From an uncultured Ruminiclostridium sp. (GTDB lineage Bacteria; Bacillota; Clostridia; Oscillospirales; Ruminococcaceae), in contig CAKSFR010000011.1 of assembly GCA_934454635.1 (NCBI GenBank), positions 39,682-103,681 of the forward strand: DNA of 64,000 nt, in the 5' to 3' direction. Shown piece after piece: positions 59,593 through 64,000 of the stretch (position 1 is its first letter; every line of letters begins with the position of its first letter). A program made the translations under genes and the position numbers. Below the pieces are notes generated by a model. That model was given only the letters and a program-made list of their open reading frames with translations. It searched no databases and was not told where the DNA came from.

Positions 59593-59661
59593 AGGTTACA
59601 AATTGTAACTTTTTGAAACGTTTTGTTACCGTTTTGTAATAATTTTTTAACCGCTTTGTAA
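59593..59661. repeat. Iterated GTTACAA/TTTTGTAA motifs upstream of two divergent genes
   Basis: GTTACAAATTGTAAC (59593-59607) is a palindrome, followed by TTTTGTTAC, TTTTGTAAT and CTTTGTAAT in near-regular order. The block lies between the alarmone synthetase and the 140-residue gene and could bind a regulator. Confidence 0.35.
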
Positions 59662-59690
59662 TTGCATTTCCAAAAAAAGTGCGATATAAT
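59662..59690 (+). promoter_or_regulatory. Candidate promoter of the 140-residue protein gene
   Basis: TTGCAT, 17 bases, TATAAT. AAGGAGG precedes the start codon at 59734. Confidence 0.55.
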
Positions 59691-59733
59691 AAAAGCATAG
59701 AGAAAAGGTTTCCGGAGAACAAGGAGGTTTACC

Positions 59734-60156
59734 ATGAAACTTAAAATGCTGGGAATAATCATCATGCTTGTCGGACTTGCGGTCATGGCTTGCGGGATAA
59801 GCGTCCTTTCAGGCGCTAACGCGGGCGAAGCTGCCGAAACGGAAAGCGCAGCAGTGTACGCACCCGAGCTTAAAACGGGAAAATATTACCTTAACGGAAA
59901 TCCGCAGCGCGGCTGTATCGAGATATGCAGTGGGGAGATGTTCCGACTGAACGACGGAGAAGAGCAGGAATACCGCTTCCGCGAATGGAGCGATATCGCC
60001 GAAACCGACGAGGCAACGGGAAAGATAACGCTTTCTGACATTTACTTCCTTGGAACTAACCTTGACGGCGGCAGTAACTTTACTGCGAAGATCCGATTTT
60101 ATCCCGACAACAACAGTCTTGAATACAACGGCGACTACTATTTTTTATCAGAATGA
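59734..60156 (+). CDS. Membrane-anchored protein of unknown function
   Basis: A 140-residue protein with one N-terminal hydrophobic segment (MLGIIIMLVGLAVMACGISVL) and an exported domain of about 110 residues, probably all beta (KTGKYYLNGNPQRGCIEICSG; YRFREWSDIAE; YFLGTNLDGGSNFTAKIRFYPDNN). No lipobox fits well. AAGGAGG supports the start. Not recognised. Confidence 0.7.
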   Translation: MKLKMLGIIIMLVGLAVMACGISVLSGANAGEAAETESAAVYAPELKTGKYYLNGNPQRGCIEICSGEMFRLNDGEEQEYRFREWSDIAETDEATGKITLSDIYFLGTNLDGGSNFTAKIRFYPDNNSLEYNGDYYFLSE

Positions 60157-60209
60157 TCCCTAATTAACATACAGACAACTTCGAGTAATCCTTCCATATA
60201 CCAGAATGC

Positions 60210-60240
60210 CCCCGATGCAGATTTGCGTCGGGGATATTTT
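60210..60240 (+). terminator. Terminator before dpaA
   Basis: CCCCGATGCA and TGCGTCGGGG form a 10-bp stem with one G-T pair and a GATT loop, followed by ATATTTT. Confidence 0.75.
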
Positions 60241-60252
60241 GTTTGCGCGGTC

Positions 60253-60280
60253 ACAAAAAATACTGCTGACACATATTATA
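60253..60280 (+). promoter_or_regulatory. Candidate sigma-K promoter of dpaAB
   Basis: AC (60253-60254), 17 bases, CATATTATA (60272-60280), which fits the sigma-K pattern AC-n16/17-CATAnnnTA. The Bacillus spoVF operon is known to be sigma-K dependent. Confidence 0.5.
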
Positions 60281-60349
60281 TTACATACCTTGCAGCCAAA
60301 GCAGATAGGGCTTTCCGGCGCTATCGGGAAGAAAGGAATGACTATAAAT

Positions 60350-61237
60350 ATGAACAGCTTTATTTTTATCGGCGGGGATATGCGCAGCATTTACGCGGCG
60401 CAGCGGCTCGGCAAGCGCTACACCTGCTGCGCCTACGGGTTCGACCTGCCGGAGCAGACCGCCGATGTGCATATACTGCGGGAGCCGACCGTGTGCGACT
60501 GCGCGGTTCTTCCGCTTCCCGCAAGTCTTGATGGCGAGAACATAAACTGCCCCTATCGAAGCGAAACGCTTATGCCGATAGGGTTTGATATTCTGAAAAA
60601 AACAGTAAAAAAAGGCGGAACGGTTTTTACCAGCAAGAGCTTTCCGCTTTTGGAGAAAATATGCCGCGAGGAGGGCTTTGCGCTTGTGAACTATTTTGAG
60701 CGCGAGGAGCTTACCGTTCTGAACGCAGTTCCTACGGCGGAGGGCGCGCTTGAAATCGCGCTTCGCGAGCTTCCGTTCACGATCCACGGTTCGGACGTAC
60801 TTATTACGGGCTTTGGGAGGATCGGGCGTGTTCTTGCGCGCGATTTCAGCGCGCTCGGTGCGCGGGTGTCTGTCGCAAGCAGAAAATACAGCGACATTGC
60901 GTGGACTCGGGTGTACGGCTGCGAACCGGTGAGCCTTATCGCGGCAGGCGAATTTGAACAAAAGCTCAAAAAAGCCGACCTTATCATAAACACTGCGCCT
61001 GCAAATATTTTCGACCGAAAGCGGCTCATGCTTATACGCCGCGACACGGTGATGATCGACCTTGCCTCGAAAATAAGCGTGGAGGATCTGTCGCTTGCGG
61101 AGGACGTCGGCGTAAAGGTGATATGGGCGAGGAGCCTGCCGGGAAAGACCGCGCCGGTAACGGCGGGAGAAATAATTGCGGATACGCTTGAAAATATACT
61201 TGCGGAAAGGAGTGCGTCGCATGAATCTGGAAGGTAA
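60350..61237 (+). CDS. dpaA: Dipicolinate synthase subunit A
   Basis: About 295 residues. An N-terminal domain (FIFIGGDMRSIYAAQRL) precedes a Rossmann fold with VLITGFGRIGRVLARDFSALGARV (GxGxxG), followed by ADLIINTAPANIF and the conserved DLASKISVEDLSLAEDVGVKV end. With DpaB it oxidises dihydrodipicolinate to dipicolinic acid in the mother cell. The ATG at 60350 (MNSFIF) is preferred to 60338, because AAAGGA abuts the latter directly. dpaB begins inside its 3' end. Confidence 0.92.
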   Translation: MNSFIFIGGDMRSIYAAQRLGKRYTCCAYGFDLPEQTADVHILREPTVCDCAVLPLPASLDGENINCPYRSETLMPIGFDILKKTVKKGGTVFTSKSFPLLEKICREEGFALVNYFEREELTVLNAVPTAEGALEIALRELPFTIHGSDVLITGFGRIGRVLARDFSALGARVSVASRKYSDIAWTRVYGCEPVSLIAAGEFEQKLKKADLIINTAPANIFDRKRLMLIRRDTVMIDLASKISVEDLSLAEDVGVKVIWARSLPGKTAPVTAGEIIADTLENILAERSASHESGR

Positions 61238-61805
61238 GCGCGTGGGATTTGCAATGTGCGGCTCGTTCTGCACGTTTTCGCGTTGTTTTGAAACACTGGA
61301 AACGCTGCTTCGGCTGGGTTGTGAAATTGTCCCCGTCGCTTCGTTTAACGCCTATGCCCTTAACACGCGCTTCGGAAACGCCGCCGACCACATGGCGCGG
61401 CTTGAAAAGCTTTGCGGCCGTCCAGTTATCCACACAATAGAGGACGCCGAGCCTATCGGTCCGAAAAAAATGACCGACATAATGCTTGTGGCGAACTGCA
61501 CGGGAAATACGCTTGCAAAGCTAGCGAGCAGCATAACCGATACGCCCGTGACAATGGCGGTAAAAAGTCATATCCGAAACCAGAAGCCCGTTTTGCTGAA
61601 TATTGCTACAAACGACGCGCTTGCGGGGTCGGCGAAAAATATTTTTTCGCTGATGAATTATAAGAATTATTACTTCGTGCCGATGGGGCAGGACGACTTT
61701 AAGGGTAAGCCGATGTCGCTCATGGGCGATTTTTCGCTTATTCCGACAGCGCTTTCAGAAACTCTTGAGCTGCGGCAAATGCAGCCGATTTTTAATCTCA
61801 AATAA
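61221..61805 (+). CDS. dpaB: Dipicolinate synthase subunit B
   Basis: A 194-residue flavoprotein-like subunit (VGFAMCGSFCTFSRCFETLE; MLVANCTGNTLAKLASSITDTPVTMAVKSH). It overlaps dpaA by 17 bases, with GAAAGGAG 8 bases before its ATG at 61221, so expression is coupled. Together the pair makes the calcium-chelating spore core compound, which implies that this organism, or its recent ancestor, forms endospores. Confidence 0.93.
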   Translation: MNLEGKRVGFAMCGSFCTFSRCFETLETLLRLGCEIVPVASFNAYALNTRFGNAADHMARLEKLCGRPVIHTIEDAEPIGPKKMTDIMLVANCTGNTLAKLASSITDTPVTMAVKSHIRNQKPVLLNIATNDALAGSAKNIFSLMNYKNYYFVPMGQDDFKGKPMSLMGDFSLIPTALSETLELRQMQPIFNLK

Positions 61806-61851
61806 ACGCAAATAACGAGAATAGTTCAAGCACACGAACATGACAAAACTG

Positions 61852-61895
61852 AAAATCCCTCCGTTGATGAAATGAAAATATTGACGGAGGGATTT
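61852..61895 (+). terminator. Terminator after dpaB
   Basis: AAATCCCTCCGT (61853-61864) pairs perfectly with ACGGAGGGATTT (61884-61895). Confidence 0.7.
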
Positions 61896-62066
61896 GTTAT
61901 GCCCAATATCGAAAAATATCCAAATTCACTTGCCAATTTAAGAAAATTATGATATACTCGTATCAGTTAGTTATTTTATATGAAAGTTCCATATATGGCA
62001 AGTACTGATTCAAAATTCGAAAACATTGGTTTACTTTAATTGATCACAAATTGGGATGATTAAGAT

Positions 62067-62630
62067 ATGGAGCTTGTATCAATGTTCGCTGCCGCACTTT
62101 TGCTTTTTATAATAATTGCGGTATGTGCAGGTTGTTCATTTGCTTTTCGTAAGATAAAGCAAAATGGATTTAAATCAATAAAAAAACTTATTATAGTTCC
62201 TGCCATATTCCTTTTAATTTTGCTTCTTACTATTGGAGTGTGTTATAATATTTCCCACAAGCATTGGATTAAGACAACAATCGAATTAAAGGAAAGTTTT
62301 CCGGAAATTAATAAAATTGAATTTGATAAACCCACACCGACTCTTTACGTAGAATTTCATGTAGATAGTACAGTGGATTTTAATAAAGCGGAAGAAATAT
62401 TCCTTAATTTTCTTAATAAACTTGATGAAGATCTGCTGAACGAGATTATTAAAAATGCCGATATTCATACACCAGCTGATATATGTGTATATTTCGTGTC
62501 TGATACCAAAAGTAATAATGATATTATTGATTTTACTTCAAATTCAGACTATACTGATTGGATATGCACATATCCAACTGACGGAAACCCTTTACACGGA
62601 AAAGAATATCAAGCGAATTTGCTTCAATAG
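62067..62630 (+). CDS. Membrane protein of unknown function
   Basis: A 187-residue protein with two N-terminal TM segments (about residues 5-27 and 43-63) and a hydrophilic C-terminal domain of ~120 residues (IEFDKPTPTLYVEFHVDSTVDFNKAEEIF). The ribosome site (GGATGATTAAG) is weak, and the gene is more AT-rich than its neighbours, which hints at later arrival. Not recognised. The following 62631-62795 is empty. Confidence 0.6.
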   Translation: MELVSMFAAALLLFIIIAVCAGCSFAFRKIKQNGFKSIKKLIIVPAIFLLILLLTIGVCYNISHKHWIKTTIELKESFPEINKIEFDKPTPTLYVEFHVDSTVDFNKAEEIFLNFLNKLDEDLLNEIIKNADIHTPADICVYFVSDTKSNNDIIDFTSNSDYTDWICTYPTDGNPLHGKEYQANLLQ

Positions 62631-62795
62631 ATGAGGTAATTTTCAGAGTACAATAATGAACCTTTGTTTCATTTGTTACTTGGTAAAGGTTTTATGGATA
62701 TATCCTAATTAACAAAATACCGCAACATTATGATATACGCTCAAATAGTTTTTGTCTAAACTTTTGCTGGTACTTCACTGTTGTGCGTTGCCGTC

Positions 62796-63704
62796 TTAAA
62801 ACTTTATTTTATTTCTCGGGTGCTTTGCCGAGAGGATTTCCTTCTGCTTCGCCATTGCAACGTGGGTGTAGATTTGTGTGGTTGTTATCGAGCTGTGTCC
62901 AAGAAGCTTCTGTATGTATCGTATGTCAACGTCTTCTTCAAGAAGCAGCGTTGCAAACGAATGACGAAACATATGAGGCGTAATGTGCATATTTATGCCC
63001 GCCAAAACTGAATATTTATTTATCATGCCGCGTACGGACTGCTCTGTAAGCCGATTTCCAAGTTTGTTTACAAAGAAGTGATTTGACGCGGCTATTTCTT
63101 TTTTAAAATAATTATAATAATTAAAAATTGCGGTTCTCACTTCCTCGTTCTGGATTTGAATGATTCTTTCTTTTGCGCCTTTTCCGTAGAATTTAATGGT
63201 GTGATTTTCAAAATTGACCGACGACGGAGAAAGATTGCAGACTTCTGAAACTCTTGCACCTGTTGCAAAAAGAAGCTCCAAAACGGCAATATTTCTTGAG
63301 GTCGTTTTCTTGTCGTAAGCGGAACAGGCAGTCCGGTTTTCGAGGTAAATAACGCTTAAAATTGATTGTATCGCCGAAAGTGGGATCGTTTTTGGGAGCG
63401 TGCTGGGTTCTCTGAAAGATGTCTGAATTTTGTCAAATGGATTGGTTTCAAGTATGTCTTCAATTACAAGATAGTGAGAAAATGCTTTAAGAGTTGCAAT
63501 TTTTCGTTTAACGCTTTTGGGTTTGAAAACGCTGTGCAGATGTGAGATATAATTGCGAATTGAATCCTTGTTAAATACGCCGTTAGTGTATTCTGAAAAC
63601 TGACTGAGATCAATAGAGTATGATTTTATTGTTTTATCGTTCAGGGCTTTTTGATTTTTGCAATGGTGAATGAATGCGGCAATGGAGTGAGATAAATCGA
63701 ACAT
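62796..63704 (-). CDS. Tyrosine recombinase/integrase, XerC/D-like
   Basis: A 302-residue recombinase. The core-binding domain (~5-95) is followed by the catalytic domain with [14 protein letters not shown] (Arg), the Lys-bearing beta turn ([11 protein letters not shown]), [11 protein letters not shown] (HxxR), [10 protein letters not shown] (His/Trp position) and the nucleophile in [15 protein letters not shown] precedes the ATG. It may be a Xer-like housekeeping enzyme or the integrase of an element; no attachment site was recognised. An AT-rich, gene-free stretch follows (63705-63977). Confidence 0.9.
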   Translation of the reverse strand: MFDLSHSIAAFIHHCKNQKALNDKTIKSYSIDLSQFSEYTNGVFNKDSIRNYISHLHSVFKPKSVKRKIATLKAFSHYLVIEDILETNPFDKIQTSFREPSTLPKTIPLSAIQSILSVIYLENRTACSAYDKKTTSRNIAVLELLFATGARVSEVCNLSPSSVNFENHTIKFYGKGAKERIIQIQNEEVRTAIFNYYNYFKKEIAASNHFFVNKLGNRLTEQSVRGMINKYSVLAGINMHITPHMFRHSFATLLLEEDVDIRYIQKLLGHSSITTTQIYTHVAMAKQKEILSAKHPRNKIKF

Positions 63705-63977
63705 ATTATAAAGTTCCTTTCTGTGAATTAACTCAATTATATATTACTTCTGATTTTTTGTCGAATTATGGAAAGTAAATTTATAAATAAGAACGAATGT
63801 CACAGCGGAAAATACAAAAAAGACAAAAATATACATCTTGTCCGTTTTTTTACACCTTTTATTAGAATTTGTTGAATTTGGGCGTGATTTGCTATAAAAT
63901 GATAGCAATGTTTATTGTGCTGTTCTCGGTCTATGTTAAGCTAATAAGATGGCTTGTTAAGGATATGATAGGGGCGA

Positions 63978-64000
63978 ATGGCAGATAATATTAAATTATC
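63978..64000 (+). CDS. Possible start of a gene cut by the window edge
   Basis: ATGGCAGATAATATT opens a frame (MADNIKL) that runs out of the window. Candidate ribosome sites are poorly spaced (AAGGA 14 bases away, AGGGG 3 bases away). Too little is present to name it. Confidence 0.25.

Noticed and set aside
60281..61273. 330-residue minus-strand frame opposite dpaA
   Set aside because: Arg/His/Lys-rich with no recognisable fold; dpaA on + has complete motifs and coupled start of dpaB.
62796..63704. Integrase as the end of a genomic island that covers the window
   Set aside because: No matching attachment-site repeat was found near it or near the tRNA-Pro gene, and the adjacent genes (dpaAB, relQ) are core genes.

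Overview
The window looks like chromosome of an anaerobic, low-to-mid GC Clostridia member of the Ruminococcaceae/Oscillospiraceae type. The evidence is a type I dockerin on a giant secreted protein, dipicolinate synthase genes dpaA and dpaB (endospore chemistry), Firmicutes-style promoters (TTGACA-17-TATAAT) and AAGGAGG ribosome sites, many small TetR, GntR and LytTR regulated ABC operons, and a reductase-terminated NRPS of the kind known from gut Clostridia. No assignment to a species is made.

Layout. 1-5.3 kb: end of a HIT-family gene, a drug-type ABC operon ending in LytTR and DUF3021 genes, a TetR/CPBP-protease pair and a DtxR/MntR-type regulator. 5.5-12.1 kb: a 2195-residue secreted dockerin protein with glycine-rich repeats and MBG/Ig-like domains. 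12.4-15.4 kb: a soluble PocR-domain chemoreceptor-like sensor in an operon with a FucO-like alcohol dehydrogenase, then an ATC-hydrolase-family gene. 15.6-20.1 kb: a tandem array of six related lipoproteins plus a truncated seventh. 20.5-24.5 kb: a decayed operon with a frameshifted membrane gene and a broken Leu-x-x-Gly heptad protein. 24.7-28.6 kb: LysR regulator, butanol-dehydrogenase-like enzyme, flavodoxin lipoprotein, aldo/keto reductase. 28.9-35.9 kb: TetR, a fused EcfA-EcfA-EcfT protein, an MptD-type S component and two exporter-fold ABC half transporters. 36.0-47.4 kb on the opposite strand: MATE-HATPase fusion, 2970-residue NRPS (A-T-C-A-T-C-A-T-R) and its Sfp-type phosphopantetheinyl transferase. 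47.9-49.5 kb: an LRR lipoprotein that shares signal peptide and promoter with the 15-20 kb array, followed by a frameshifted small gene. 50-64 kb: tRNA-Pro(UGG), PepV-like peptidase, DUF1653, RlmI-like methyltransferase, a frameshifted FGGY kinase, a YtrA-type GntR/ABC operon, RelQ-type alarmone synthetase, dpaAB and a tyrosine recombinase.

The strongest candidate for a noteworthy system is the NRPS operon. The loading A domain lacks the Asp that binds an alpha-amino group, two condensing modules follow, and a terminal NADPH reductase domain ends the chain. This predicts an N-acyl dipeptide aldehyde, as for the ruminopeptin-type clusters. A second is the lipoprotein array, whose members share 5' halves but differ in their 3' halves. 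A third is a set of intergenic repeats: a ~100-bp element with 15-bp terminal inverted repeats in four places, a multi-hairpin element, and a three-hairpin GC-rich palindromic island.

At least five reading-frame lesions occur, three of them single-base changes in short homopolymer runs. They may be real decay or sequence errors, and reads are needed to decide.
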